A DNA stretch of 64,000 nt from Deroplatys truncata (lineage: Eukaryota > Arthropoda > Insecta > Mantodea > Mantidae), in NCBI GenBank assembly GCA_030765065.1, contig CM060975.1, positions 196,510,507-196,574,506 of the forward strand. The letters run 5' to 3'. Both the position numbers and the translations under genes were made by a program. Position 1 is the first letter of the stretch, and each line of letters starts with the position of its first letter. Below the pieces are notes generated by a model that ran no database searches, was not told where the DNA came from, and saw only the letters and a list, made by a program, of their open reading frames with translations. Below are positions 34,058 to 46,117 of this stretch, one piece after another.

Positions 34058-34180
34058 ATGGAGCTCAGGCATTCTGGACATTTGAGGAACATGATCCTCA
34101 CTGCTCTCATTACCATGATGCTGCGGGGCATCTTTGTTGTGGGAGACAGCACTGGAGAAGAATCAGCGCAGTTCTCACAG
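34058..34180 (+). CDS. Candidate first coding exon of a secreted or membrane protein (partial)
   Basis: ATG at 34058 in good context (G at -3, G at +4) opens 41 codons ending in CAG exactly at a consensus splice donor GTAAGT (34181). The peptide starts MELRHSGHLRNM and goes on to a hydrophobic stretch (ILTALITMMLRGIFVVG), followed by polar, acidic residues (DSTGEESAQFSQ). This is a signal-peptide or signal-anchor profile, with cleavage plausible after the VVG region. The upstream 33670-34057 is GC-richer and non-repetitive, and would be 5' UTR; it includes a 63-codon upstream ORF (33669-33860) that I do not believe codes. The donor is phase 0. No following exon is seen up to 64000, so the first intron would exceed 29 kb, common for neuronal surface proteins in large insect genomes. 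The protein family is not recognised. Confidence 0.55.
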
Positions 34181-34186
34181 GTAAGT
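34179..34186 (+). promoter_or_regulatory. Consensus 5' splice site
   Basis: CAG|GTAAGT at the end of the 41-codon exon. It is the best donor I find next to an open, non-repeat reading frame in the window. Confidence 0.6.
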
Positions 34187-34315
34187 AATCGTTCATAATT
34201 TATGTATCAGTTTACAAAACGAGATATAAAAGGAAAGCACAGATTCGTTCTGTTAAATTCTTAGAGCTTTAAACAAAAAAGTAAGTTTAACGCTTTTCAA
34301 AAACTCGAAAATAGT

Positions 34316-34900
34316 TTATTTACTTTCCCTACTGCTTGTCTATGGCAGGTACTAAAAGTTTTATAATCCACCCAAAAATTGGACATCGAAGTTTCGCCGG
34401 AAATAGGATGGGTTACATGGATAAGTTTTTCCGGGGTTTATTCTGCAAATATGAATGTAGGGTAGCTCTTAAGTTCTATAGATCGCGGGCTCCTTTGAGC
34501 ATCATTTCACACGTTTCATTCATCGTCCGATATTATCTTCCCGGTTAAAGAATGTTGAACTTTAAAAAGAAAGAAAGAAACAAATAAAGAAAGTAAAATT
34601 GATCCTCTAAGGGCCCTGCAGAAGTAGAAAAACTCAGAAATGAAAAGTCGAATAAATATAAATGTTATTATTTTAAACCCGACATTGTTCATGTAAAAAA
34701 GGCGAGGCATAGGAAAATATTAATTTTTATTTTCGCAAAAAGAGTAACAATTTTGTCTAAACTCTCGTGTGTTTAGTTATGACACAGCAAAATATGTATA
34801 TTTTCAAACTTTTGTCCATAACCTGTGAAGTCCGCTTCATTCTTTGTTGTATTAATTTTTCCCAGATGCTTGCATAATCGCCATCAATGAATATGTGAAG
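34316..34900 (+). repeat. Degenerate family A repeat with nested SINE-F piece
   Basis: 'ttactttccctactgcttg', 'cacccaaaaattggacatcg' and 'tttcgccggaaat' begin the copy. After the SINE it resumes with 'aaaactcagaaatgaaaagtcgaataaata' and later diverged blocks. It lies in the presumed first intron just after the exon. Confidence 0.65.
34403..34598 (+). mobile_element. SINE-F, 5'-truncated, plus orientation
   Basis: Matches the reverse complement of 54541-54776: 'gttac..ggataag..ttt..cggggttt', 'gagcatcatttcacacgtt', 'tcatcgtcc', 'ccggttaaagaa'. It ends in an A-rich 'aaagaaagaaagaaac' tail typical of retroposition. Confidence 0.65.
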
Positions 34901-36123
34901 AAAGCAATTTGCTTTTATCTTTTTCTCTCGCATGGGCAAATGTAGCTGTGATATGAATACTTGTATCTTGACTGTAAGTACTCATTGTATAAACTGAAAC
35001 ATTTTCCAATTATTATTATAATGAAAAGTAAAATATATAAGGGATATGTGCTAATGTAAGCAGTGTAATGCTAATAGATACAGAAAATTGTGTGATTTTT
35101 ACGTATAATATTTGGTTTTAAATTGTGTTTTCAAGTCTTGCTTTCTCAAAACCCTTTAATTGAACATTTTAGCTATTTCTAATCATCAAATGCTTTTAGA
35201 CAAAGAGGTTCCTTTAGGAAACCAATTTGTCGAACATTTTCTACAGGAACGAAATAAATTTGCACTTAAGCCTCAGGCTGGCGGAAGTTTAAAGGCTTAA
35301 AAATGGAAAACCTTGCAAAATCAAACATATAAATTGAGTTGTACCGAAATATTCTTAAATATGTCACACACACACACGTATATATGATATAATAAAGTCT
35401 ATATATATATATATATATTTATATAGACTTGATTAGGAAACGTTGGATATAGAATTCCAGAATACACGAGGACTTTTTTCCTTCCTATCTCTCTTTTTTC
35501 TTTTTTTTTTCTAGGACGCAGCTCTTAGAACACCACAGATTTATATCATATTAGAATGTCATTAATTATTTGAGTTGAAATCGACCTATACTCAAATGAC
35601 CGAAAAGTTGCCTTGCAGCTTGTAAGGAATCGAATTGCTCTAAATAAAACAGATAAAGTGAACAGGAAAGCAAGTATATAGGAAGCATTTTAAACATACA
35701 TATACTAATGACATTGCTTTCCATGTAACTAATCACTTTTTCTTTTGTGTGCACCAACACAGTTATATTTTAATATTAAAAAAATTAAAATGTCCATTTT
35801 GATTAAACCGCCGTATGTTCTTAAAATCAAACATCATAAATCATTTGAATTTTGTCATTCAAATGTTGAAAACCGAACATACCTTAGGTGAATGATGCTT
35901 CATTTCACTGCATGTTTATGAGACCGTTAGAATTAGTATTTGTTCTAAACAAAGATATTTTATTTTTATAATGTACAAAACTATAGAATAAGCGAAATAG
36001 AAACTTAAAATTGATTTCTAGTATATCTAGTAAAATAGACTCTGAGGCTAGAGGGCGCAGACGAAAATAGTTTGAGAATCCGTCCCAATAATTTACGTCT
36101 ATAACTTTAAATTATCCCCTATG
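34901..36123. other. Unassigned AT-rich intronic or intergenic DNA
   Basis: No gene or clear repeat. It contains short AC and AT runs at 35366-35425. Confidence 0.45.
35394..35428. repeat. AT microsatellite in a hairpin-forming context
   Basis: AAGTCTATATA and TATATAGACTT flank an (AT)n core, giving a 35-bp palindrome. Confidence 0.75.
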
Positions 36124-36213
36124 AGGTGACTTTGGTCCAAATTTGTTTTTAAATTTTCCATTATTTGTAAGGATAGGTTAGAGAGAATTTGGGCCAAAGT
36201 GACGCATCTTATG
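36124..36213. repeat. 90-bp inverted-repeat unit
   Basis: GTGACTTTGGTCCAAATT at about 36127 pairs with the complement of 'aatttgggccaaagtgac' ending at about 36203, with about 45 bp between. It could be a tiny MITE or a hairpin; no other copy was seen. Confidence 0.5.
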
Positions 36214-36260
36214 GTGTTCGAAATTTAGATCTTTCGACTTGTTTGATGCAATACAATTTG

Positions 36261-36850
36261 TTTTACTTCCTCTGCCACTTATATTTGGTAAGCAGAGGAA
36301 GTATTGTATTCTAACCAAATATTTGATAACGAGATTTCATCAGAAATGCGCGTTTTGAGGTGCTCCGAAGCTCCTCAAATCGCGCGCGCACACAGTCAGA
36401 TGAACTGTTCAGCAAAATTAATATTTATATCAAATATTTCCCGCTCAAAGTATCTTTTACACGAAAAAATGTTCATTAGCTTTTATCTTTCCCAAAACCC
36501 TCTAACAATCTCGATTAAAACATAATGCATTTGACATAGTAACATAAAAAATAAAATTTTAAATATAGCTTTAGTTTTCCTATTTACTCTGATTAAATTT
36601 TGTGCAACTGGGAAACTGATAGACAAATAGTTACTACAGCAAAAATGCAGCACTACTTCAAGTATAAAGCTTGTATATAAAAATTATTTTAGTTTTAATC
36701 ATTTTTGAGATACTCGTATTGAGTACTATTGGTCTAGATTTTTGCAATATTTTAAATCATAAATTCTTCACGTGCTAAGCCACCATTCGTTTATTTTTCG
36801 TGAGTTCGTGCAAAGAGTATGCAGTATTAAGGCTTGAATATAATGACTTG
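36261..36850 (+). repeat. Old, diverged family A repeat
   Basis: 'tttacttcctctgccac', 'ttctaaccaaatatttgataacgagatttcatc', then diverged central blocks. The 5' end forms a hairpin (CTTCCTCTGC with GCAGAGGAAG). A CG-rich 'cgcgcgcgcacaca' replaces the usual GT run. Confidence 0.65.
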
Positions 36851-37578
36851 CTTTTTAAATCTGACTGTCGTCCTTGATTCCTGTAAGCTCCTGTACGTCT
36901 AGAACTATCTGTATTGACAGTATTCGGCCAAAAGTAATAGGAAATGCACTGAAAAAGTGTGAATTAATAAATTTAGAACAGTTTTGAAAATAAATTACAG
37001 TAAATGTGTATTTATATACATACATATACATATAATGAATAGGCTTGTTTCTGCATATTAGTATCACCATAAAAAATCAAGTAAATTGGTGGATTCTTTA
37101 GACATTTGAATGAAGTAAGCAGCAGCAGGTATTCTGATTTTATAGGTTACAATTAACTAGGCAGCCCTCTTTTAAGGTAAATATAAGGCACTTATTTTCC
37201 GCTTTTTTTACGCCCTAAAATGCCAGCTAAATTTCGGCGCCAGTGATTCCGGATTCACCGCGCCATGCCATTAATTACTTACGGTTTCTTAGCAGCAAAA
37301 ACAGAATTCAACACAAAAAGAGAGGAATGCACACTTCAAAAAGAAAAACAGATAGGAAGAAAATAACGGAACCGCATCGAGCGAAAGCCTGAACATGCAG
37401 TCGGCAAATTAGCGTGTCATGGAGATGCGGGTATAGACGCGGATTTTTGTTCACAACAGTTTATTCGTAGCACAAAACATTTATTCTCGGTAAGAATGAT
37501 AGTGCAAATCTAGATAAATGCGGCCAATAACATTTGAGGAAGGAAGATAACTGGCTGAAAATCAGACAGCTCAAGAAG
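36851..37578. other. Unassigned region
   Basis: AT-rich with a GC-richer patch at 37200-37280 ('aatttcggcgccagtgattccgg'). No gene recognised. Confidence 0.4.
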
Positions 37579-38330
37579 GCACTCCACCCAAAAATGTCGA
37601 TGTCGAGATTTCACCGGAAATATATGTTTTGAGGCCCCCTCAACCCCCCCAAAGTCCCTGTTCTTTGTGCGTGTCTATGAGCAGCATAACTCAAAAAAGA
37701 AAAGTCGGATAAGTACCAAACTTGGTATTCAAATTCAGTATCTTCCAAAGAAGATTTTCAAGAAAAATACCCCAATCCCAACTACCCTTACTTTGGGATA
37801 TTTTTGAAACGACTGATTTTTTAAAAAATAGTTCTAACGATTTTGATTAAAATACCATATATTAAATATATTTACCCAAAAATAAAATGTGTATATGGAA
37901 TAGTCTGGGAATAGTTCATAAAGTCCTCTTCATTCGGAAGGGATTTTGTATAATCTTGTGTAACTGGTAAACGTTAAGGGATAGACGAAAACGTACCACA
38001 AAAAGATGTAGATCTCTTTAAAGCACATAATTTATTTCAAATAAGTTTTATGGCATAAGTTTTCTGAGATTCGAATTGCTCAATATCTAGTCATTCTTAC
38101 AAAGTCCTGTCGATTTTCAGTTTTTTTTGGAAAGAGTATGGAGTTTTAAGGCCAGCGTATAGTGCCCAGTTCTTAAACATTTGATTATCGCTATTCCCTT
38201 AGTATCTTAACCGAAATGGTATTGTAATTATTCCTGCAGAGCTTTATCTGATTAAAATAAAGTAGTTAGAAAAGTAAGCTTTAGTAAGAATAGTTTGTAT
38301 ACCCACTATGTGAATGTAACAAATCTAATC
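37579..38330 (+). repeat. Family A repeat, 5'-truncated
   Basis: Starts inside the family at 'ccacccaaaaatgtcgatgtc' and ends 'gtatacccactatgtgaatgtaacaaatctaatc'. It is followed without a gap by the next copy, so the two are in direct tandem. Confidence 0.85.
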
Positions 38331-39107
38331 CTTACTTTCTCTATTACGTACAGTAAGAGGGGAAGTATTGCATTCCATCCAAGAATTCCATACCGATATT
38401 TCACCTGAAATACATTTTTTGAGGCCCCTGAATCCAAAAACAGCATTCTTAGGAAAAGTTCCGTGCATGTGTCTCTGTGTGTCTGTCTGTGAACAGCATA
38501 GCTCAAAAACGAAAAATCCGATGAATGCACTTGGCATTTAGATTCAGTATGTTTCAAAGATGCGACACGGAGATTACAAAGAAAATCCCCAGACTACTCC
38601 AGACTTCCCTTTACATGGAACATTTTACCAAAATGTTCATTCTCTCAAAAATGGCCGTAACGATTTTGATTAAAATATCGTATATTTAAGATATTTTCAT
38701 GACAAATTAATTGTATATCTTGAATTTTCTGGAAATGTCCCCAAAAGTCCTCTTCATTCTGAATGGTTTTTGCATAACTGGTAAACCGTAAGATAGACAA
38801 ACTTTTACTATACAAAAATTGTAGATCTCGTTAAAACACACAATTTGTCACATATACTTATTTGTTATTCGTTTTTTTTAATGTCCTGGAATGCAAAGAG
38901 AATGGAATGCTTCACATAGCAACCATCTCTTAAAAGATTTGACTATCGCTTAAAGCCTATCATATTCCCCTTGCATCTACAAAAAATTAGCAATAAGATA
39001 GTTTCTGCAAATATTTATCTCGATTAACATGAAGTAGACGGAGAATAAGCATTTGCAAAAATTGTTTGTACAAGAGTAGAGTCATGTAAGTGTAACACAT
39101 CAAATTT
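38331..39107 (+). repeat. Family A repeat, tandem with previous
   Basis: TTACTTTCTCTATTACGTAC start, 'gaacagcatagctcaaaaacg', and end 'agagtcatgtaagtgtaacacatcaaattt'. Confidence 0.88.
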
Positions 39108-40090
39108 TGTTTTAAACATTGCTTTTAAAACATTAAGAAAAGTTTGACTGACTTGTCTTATCTACAGATATTATTCTGAAATCTAGATGCACATCATATA
39201 ATGCAACTGCATGCACTTTTTGCGTAGGCGTTTCTTCACTTTCGTTTATAACGGATGTTAAGACCCAAGGAAAACCCATACTTTCTTCTACTTTTCTCTT
39301 TTTTAACATATTCTCACTTTTCTCACCAATAAAAGTACTAACGGATATTTTAAGTGAGGTGCAAATAAGTGACGATAGTGTGCTTTTATTATTGACAGCA
39401 ATCAAATTCGTGGTATTACTGTTCACTATTTACCCCATGGCTCAGGAATTCAATATTAAACAATCCAATTCCAACCCTTGTCAGTTTGAACCAATCACGG
39501 TAGACAGTCACCAAAATCTTTTCGAAATGGGATTGGTTCAAATTGTTTGGAAATTGTGGTAACTGATTCGCAATTGTTTTCATTCTCGTAAAGAAACGAA
39601 GAAAGTATTAAGAACACAAAAGGCTGCTGCGTTATGATTTTGGTGTGCAAAATACCCTATTATATAATATATAATCCTATGTTATTTTAATTATATTACC
39701 ATTAAACGTTTCAGTAAATACTCTTAGGAAATAAAAATTAATCATAGTCACATTTCTCGATAATTTTGCGGATTATTCTTTTGTTGCATTATTATCGCAG
39801 CTTCCTTCATTTGTTTTTTCTCAGTGTCGCTTACAGTAAATAATATGAGCACGAACCGACCAATAACAAAAGCCTATGGTCTTATTAAAATGGAGGGAGC
39901 TTTAATGCGTTTCAGTGTTAAGTCAATTAGGGAAAAATAAATAATAATACCAAATTCGAAAACTTAGATACAACACAAACAAAATAAAGCGAATTATGGA
40001 ATCATTTTTAATTAATTTTGTAATGAATGGAGATACGAACTCTAACCGGATACATCAACTGAAGGTCTTGTTATCACTTTGAAAGACTGG
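39108..40090. other. Unassigned region
   Basis: A 97-codon minus frame at 39426-39133 is the only longer one. It is Ser/Thr/Lys-rich and shows no domain, so I do not call a gene. Confidence 0.4.
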
Positions 40091-40610
40091 CGATGTCGAG
40101 ATTTCAACAAGCACATGTTCTGAGGACCCTTGAACCCCCAAAAAGTATTTTTAGAAAAAGGCCGTGTGTGTGTCTCTGCCTGTGTCTGTAAAGAGCATAA
40201 CTCAAAAACGAAAAGCCAGTTAAATACCAAACATGGACCTTCTAAGCATGCGATACAATGGTTTTGAAGGAAATCTCCCCACTCCAAACTACCCTTTACA
40301 TGGAAAACGCTTCAATGTTTTTGATTCCCTCTAAAATGGCTTTAAACGATCTTTAATAAAATATGTGCTTAAGCTATTTTAATGTCAAAGGAAATCCAGG
40401 TATATATTGATTTATTGGGAATAGCCTGTGAAGTCCTCTTTATTCGATAGAATTTTACATAATTGGTAAACCGTAAGAGAGAGACAGAATCTTAATACAC
40501 AAGAAACGTAGATTTCGTTAAAGCATATAGCTTATGTCAAGGTGAAAATGTTTGCAGCGTTAACCATTTCCGAGATATTCTTTGTTATTGGTTTGAATTT
40601 TCAACTACTT
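40091..40610 (+). repeat. Family A repeat, degenerate, no 5' end
   Basis: From 'gatgtcgagatttcaacaag' through 'gtctgtaaagagcataactcaaaaacg', 'accaaacatgg', to 'tccgagatattctttgttattgg'. The next A copy starts immediately after. Confidence 0.75.
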
Positions 40611-40613
40611 ATA

Positions 40614-41447
40614 TTTTTACTTTCTCTACTGCGTATAGTAAGTAGGGGAAGTATTGTATTCCACCCAAAAATTCGATACCGAGATTTCACCGGAAATATA
40701 TGTTTTGAGACCCCTGAATCCAAAAAAAAGCATTTTTGCAAACATGTCCGTGTGTGCGTGTGTGTGTGTCTGTGAACACCATAACTCAGAAACGAACAGT
40801 CGGATAAACACCAAACTTGGTATATCTTCCCGAGATGCAACACGAAGGTTTTCAAGAAAATCCCCCCACCCCAGTTTTCCCTCTACATGAAAGATTTTTC
40901 GAAAATTTTAATTTTCTCAAAAATGGCTCTAACGATTTTGAATAAAATACCATAAGGTTAAGACATTTTTATGGCAAATGAATTGTATATCTCGAATTCT
41001 CTGGGAATGTCTCCAAAAGTATTCTTCATTGTGAACGACTTTTGCATAACTGGTTAACTATAAGAGATAGACAAAATTTTACTACACAAAAAATGTAGAT
41101 CGCGTTAAAATACACAGTTTATGTCATATACATTTTTTTTGAGTGAACCATTTTCGAGATATTGCTTGTTATTCCCTTAAATTTTCCAATACTCTTTCTC
41201 AAATTTTCAATTCTTTTTTGTTCTGGTAATGCAAAGAGAGTGTAATACTCCACATAACAACCAACTCTTAAAATATTTGACTATAGCTTAAAGCCTATCA
41301 ATTCCCCTTGCATCTACAAGAAAATTAGCAATAAAATTAACATCTCAATATCTCCATTAACATGAAGCATATGGAGAATAAGCGTTTGTAAGAATAGTTT
41401 TACAAGAGTAGAGAAAGCCATGTGAGTGTAACACATCAGAATTTTTA
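40614..41447 (+). repeat. Family A repeat, full length
   Basis: TTTTTACTTTCTCTACTGCG start to 'gtgtaacacatcagaattttt' end. Minus-strand family ORF 40855-40601 (84 codons) is interrupted differently from the others. Confidence 0.92.
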
Positions 41448-42063
41448 TCTTAATTAGCTTATAAACAATAAAACAACACACCTGTTTATTTAACTAGCCT
41501 ATATTTATTACCAGGATGTGTTACAACTTCATTAAAACTACAAAGACATCACCATTGGCCCAAAAAAGACACAAAGCCAATATCACGGTTTTGTTATATT
41601 CAGTACGCGCACTACACATATATTCTGGTCCTATGAAATGCCATTCAATGTTAAATAATAGTTACTAGATGGGGTCTACTTTCCTAAGTTGCAAGCATAA
41701 CTGCAAAAGTCTATCAAAAGTGTAGCTGCACGTGTGGGATCAATATCCGCCTTCTTCAAATGCCCCATTGCATTCTTCATGAAAAGCGAAAAGGACTACG
41801 GTATTCATTACGGCCTCGATAAAGTTGGGCGATTTTTCGCTATGGAAGAGCGATAAATTCACTGGCGTGATTAGCCACAAAGTCTGATGGTGGCGAGCTA
41901 ACAAACAGCTGAATGTAAGTAAGTCTACATTCGCTCTCTTCAATGACAAGGAGCATAGGGCAGGGATAGCGAATCTATGACACAGACATGCCACCAGGTA
42001 GCACTCGGACAATTACAGTGACACGCCATGTGAACACGTTATCATTATTCTTATTATTAATTT
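41448..42063. other. Unassigned region with a GC-richer patch
   Basis: The minus strand 42012-41740 is open for 90 codons (LCHRFAIPALCSLSLKRANV...). I recognise no domain; it may be an old transposon piece. No other feature. Confidence 0.35.
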
Positions 42064-43163
42064 ATTTTTACTTTCTCTACTACATAGTACAATAAATACG
42101 AGGTGTATTCGACCGAATTTTCGATGTGAAGATTTCACCAGAAATACATGTTTTGAGACTTCCTAAATCCACAAAAAGCATTTTAGGAAAAAAACTCCAT
42201 GTATGTGTTTCTCAAGAGCATAATTCAAAAAGAAAAAATCGCATAAATACCAAACTTAATATTTAACCAAATAACCTTTACATGGAATATTTTTCGAAAT
42301 TTTCGAATATTTTCGCAAAAATGCTTGTAACGATTTTGATTAAAATACCATATACTAAAGATGTTTACATGACAAACAAAATTTATTTCTTGAATTTTCT
42401 AGAAATAGTCTGTGAAGTCCTCTTCATTCGGAAGAAATTTTGTAAAATCTTGTATAACTCGTAAATGTTAAGTTATAACGAATACGTAACTAACAAAAAT
42501 ATACATCTCTTTAAAACAAACAGTTTATTTCAAATAGCTTTTTGTGGCATCAGCACAATATTTATTATTAATGGTTCGAATTGTTCAATACCTGTCATTC
42601 TTTTCAAGTTCTATCAAAATTAAAGTGAGTTTTATTTATGGACGCTCCTTAACAGCTAGTGTCCCATTCTATATTGGGCGTGAAAGACGGTAATTTTAGT
42701 CAGAGGCCTCTGTATCAGGCTTGAGGTTCTTTTACGTGCCGTAAATATACGATACAGGACAACCGGCTTTACTTTCCTTCCGAAGGAAGCCGTGCTGAGG
42801 GTTTTTACGCCCGAAAAAATCCATCGCGTTTGAACCTGCGACCTCAGGAACTAGAGGCTAGCATGCTAACCAGTACACCACGGAGGACGACATTCAAGTC
42901 CTGTCGATTTCAGTTGTTTCTTGCGATGTTATGGAAAGAGTATGGAATTTTAAGGCCAGTATATAGCATCCGGTGCTTAAACATTTGGCTATCGGTGTTC
43001 TCTTTGTATTTATAACGAAATGTTTAATGTAACTATTTCTGCAAAGGTTAATCTCGATTAAAAGGAAGTAGATAGAAAAGCAAGCTTTCGTAAGATTAGC
43101 TTGCATACCCCCAATAAGGGTAGATGGTAAATAAAGTCATGTCAATGTAACACATCAGACGTT
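42064..43163 (+). repeat. Family A repeat interrupted by SINE-C
   Basis: TTTTTACTTTCTCTACTACA start to 'gtcaatgtaacacatcagac' end; interruption at 42616-42892. Confidence 0.88.
42616..42892 (-). mobile_element. SINE-C, minus orientation, nested in family A
   Basis: The minus strand begins GTCGTCCTCCGTGGTGTACT and ends with 'cgtccataaataaaactcac'. Flanked by TTCAAGTTCTATC (42603-42615) and TTCAAGTCCTGTC (42893-42905), a 13-bp target duplication with two differences, so older than the 21.2-kb copy. Confidence 0.92.
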
Positions 43164-43384
43164 TCCTACGGATATTGTCTTTTCTTCTTCTTCTTTCGAT
43201 TATTTTTGTACACATCATATCTCTTAGGTTTCTAATAGAAGTGCACTTAATAGAGCAATGCCCTCCTTATTTCATTAAACTGTTAACTGAGCCGCAAATG
43301 TCTAGTATCTGTGTATTATGCAAATATTTTTAGCAAACTTATTTTCAGTAAACAGAAGTTACGCTATAATAGAGGTAGAATTTT

Positions 43385-44588
43385 AAAAAAATCTTATGTG
43401 TTACACTCATATGACTTTCTCTACTCTTGTACAAAGTATTTTTACAAACGCTTATTCTCCATATGGGCGGCGCCGTGGCCGAGTGGTTAGACCGCTCGCC
43501 TCCCACCGAGGTGACCCGGGTTCAATCCCAGGGATTGCATGTGGGATTTGTGGTGGACGAAGCGGCGTCTGGGCGGGTTTTCTCCGGTTTACCCCGCCAT
43601 TCATTCCACCAACTGCTCCATCATCACCTTTCCTTTCATCCATTTCACCAACATTTCGTTTCATCTAGTTCCTTCATCGGGCTGATCACCCATCCTGGAT
43701 GCTCTGTCTGATCCATGAGTGTCTGCTCCTCGACGGGCCTCTGACCCCAGGCACCCGCTTGTAAGTCCTGGGGGTGTAAGTCCTACATAAGATAAAGAGA
43801 TAATGACTGAATGAATGAATTATTCTCCATATGCCTCTTGTTAATCGAGATGTTAATCTTATTGCTAATTTTCTTATAGATGCAAGGGGATTAGGTAGGC
43901 TTTAAGCGATAGAGCTGGTTCATATATGTGGAGTATTCCATTCTCTTTGCATTACCAGGAGAAAAAACAATGAATAACGAATTCCGATTTGAGAAAAAGT
44001 ATAAGTATTGGAAAATTTAAGGGAATAACAAGCAATATCTCGAAAATGGTTCACTCAACAACAAAAAATGTATATGACATAAATTGTGTATTTTAACCCG
44101 ATATACATTTTTTGTGTAGTAAACGTTTGTCTATCTCTTATGGTTTACCAGTTATGCAAAAGTCGTTCGCAATGAAGAATACTTTTGGAGACATTCCCAG
44201 AAAATTCGAGATATACATTTCGTTTGTCATGAAAATATCTTAAATATATGATATTTTAATCAAAATCATTTGAGCCACTTTTGAGAAAATTGAAATTTTC
44301 GAAAAATATTCCGTGTAAAGGTTAATCTGGGGTGGAGGGATTTTCTTGAAAACCTTCGTGTCGCATCTCTGGAAGATACTGAACCTAAATACCAAGTTTG
44401 GTGTTTATCCGACTGTTCGTTTCTGAGTTATGCTGTTCTCAGACATCCAGACACACACACACACGGACATGTTTCCAAAAATGCTTTTTTTGGATTCAGG
44501 GGGCCTCAAAACATATATTTCCGGTGAAATCTCGGTATCGAATTTTTGGGTGGAATACACTACTTCCCCTACGTAGAGAAAGTAAAAA
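43385..44588 (-). repeat. Family A repeat, full length, interrupted by SINE-D
   Basis: From 'aaaaaaatcttatgtgttac' to 'acgtagagaaagtaaaaa'. It has lost a few bases of the 5' hairpin ('cccctacgtagagaaag'). Confidence 0.92.
43467..43819 (+). mobile_element. SINE-D, full length, nested in family A
   Basis: Head GGCGCCGTGGCCGAGTGGTT (A-box) and B-box GGTTCAATCCC, with clover-leaf-like arms. The body follows with 'gggcgggttttctccgg', 'ccattcattccaccaactgc', 'ctgaccccaggcaccc', and the tail ends (TGAA)n. A perfect 13-bp target duplication TTATTCTCCATAT lies at 43454-43466 and 43820-43832. This is the cleanest retroposition in the window. Confidence 0.97.
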
Positions 44589-44905
44589 AGAAAGATTGTG
44601 CAAAATAGAACTTGGGGTTACACTTCTATAACAGAGTAAGAAAGAAAAAATTCGGATATAGCATCACGCAAATTTAACGTCCATTAAGATAAATTATATA
44701 AATCTCCTTTGCCAAATGAAAAATTAAGAGAATTCACCTACTAAAAAGTCGAAAGTCTTCCAGTAAATCTAACCCACTGGTTTCTTTGAAGGATATGAGT
44801 AAGTATTTGTCCCAATTACGGGTTACCAGCAAGTCATGAGGAGTTACGTGTTATGGCTGCACCAGTGAAGCCTTAACTAAGAAATATAAAGGTATATATA
44901 TACAG
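44589..44905. other. Unassigned region
   Basis: No gene recognised. The last 60 bases may already be diverged LINE sequence. Confidence 0.4.
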
Positions 44906-45200
44906 GCTTCTGAAATGAGATTTTTAAGAAATATCAAGGAATGTATAAAAGAAGGTCATATAAAAATGAGAGTATAAGAGAAGAGCTAGGAACTTTTAAT
45001 ATTAATAATAGATCAAAGGAAACATAAACAAGAGCGGAAATAGCGTGTCGAAAGAATACCTGATCCAAGATCACAAAACAAATAATGAAATACAATCCTA
45101 AAGGAAGGAGATCTGTGGACAGACCCAGGAAATGATGGCTGAGACCTTGAAGGCGGAAGAGGCACTTGATTGCCTATGCTATAAAGTGAAGATGATGATG
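44906..45200 (+). pseudogene. Non-LTR retrotransposon ORF2 C-terminal remnant
   Basis: Plus-strand frames pieced by eye show EMRFLRNIKECIKEGHIKMR, then a (H)VERIPDPRS-like block, and a decayed GRRSVDRPRK-type basic block, with several stops and frameshifts. This order (AEMRFLR..., W.GH..RM, GRP.KRW) is the C-terminal tail of insect non-LTR reverse transcriptase ORFs. It ends near an ATGATGATG run, a typical 3' tail. Confidence 0.65.
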
Positions 45201-45355
45201 AAAAGTCGAAAGTGAACCAAAAAAACAGGTTCAGTTATAAACGTCATGGTTGGTAAGACATAGCAACAAGCTTCACACTGGATAACTTGATATTTCGCTT
45301 AAAGTCCACAGGCTATTACTGCCCTTTAAGAAACGTGTTGCATTTAATTCCAAGA

Positions 45356-45398
<43 letters not shown>

Positions 45399-46117
45399 TG
45401 CTAATTACCTATATTAGGATAAACTATAGTATCGCATTTTTAAACTCTAACTCCTTTTTAGCGTAGATGCTTAAATGGAAATAGCAGTTCAAAGCATTTA
45501 CAGGTTGTACAGCTTATTAACTAATTAACATATTATACTCCTAAAAGTTCATTTGAGAGTTGGAAATCAAAACAGAATTTCCTAACCATTGTTGCAAGGA
45601 AAATAACTGGTATATTCGAGAAAGTTTTGCCAGCGCTGATGTGTCAAGGAGCGAATACATCGACAGCGATCAGCAAATAAAATATTCGCGAGGTCAGGAT
45701 GCTGGCTGTCCAATTAATTAATTGCCGAAAGACAGAGGGAAATTGACGCCTAGTTCCAAATTTGGTGGCGAGCAACCAACAACGCCGCGCAGGTAATCGC
45801 GGCTATAAGAGGAAGACTAATGTAAATTTAATTGAAGCAACCATTTATTTTACTGCGGAACATAAACAAAGAGTAAACACAGCTGATATTGATCTAAATT
45901 ATGATAACGGTTGTAACTAGTGACATCCCGAGAAAATGTTAAAGAAACGCATTATAGTACCGGAAACATTAATGTAATAATGCAAGTTTTATTATACTTA
46001 CCTTATTATAAAACATTCCTTTAATGATGGTTGTTCAATTTACAACATTTACCACGCCACAGACGACCACGCATATTACAAATTTGGATTTTCTACAAAG
46101 CAGGTAACAGTAAAGGT
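45201..46117. other. Unassigned region with microsatellite
   Basis: AT-rich. A pure (ATT)n run of about 39 bp lies at 45357-45395. Nothing else recognised. Confidence 0.5.
45357..45395. repeat. (ATT)n microsatellite
   Basis: About 12 pure TAT/ATT units. Confidence 0.95.

Noticed and set aside
39133-39426. 97-codon minus ORF as a gene
   Set aside because: AT-rich composition, no domain, no exon signals.
43467-43540. tRNA-like clover-leaf at the SINE-D and SINE-B/C heads
   Set aside because: They sit at the start of repeated bodies with target duplications and imperfect stems; treated as SINE promoters, not tRNA genes.
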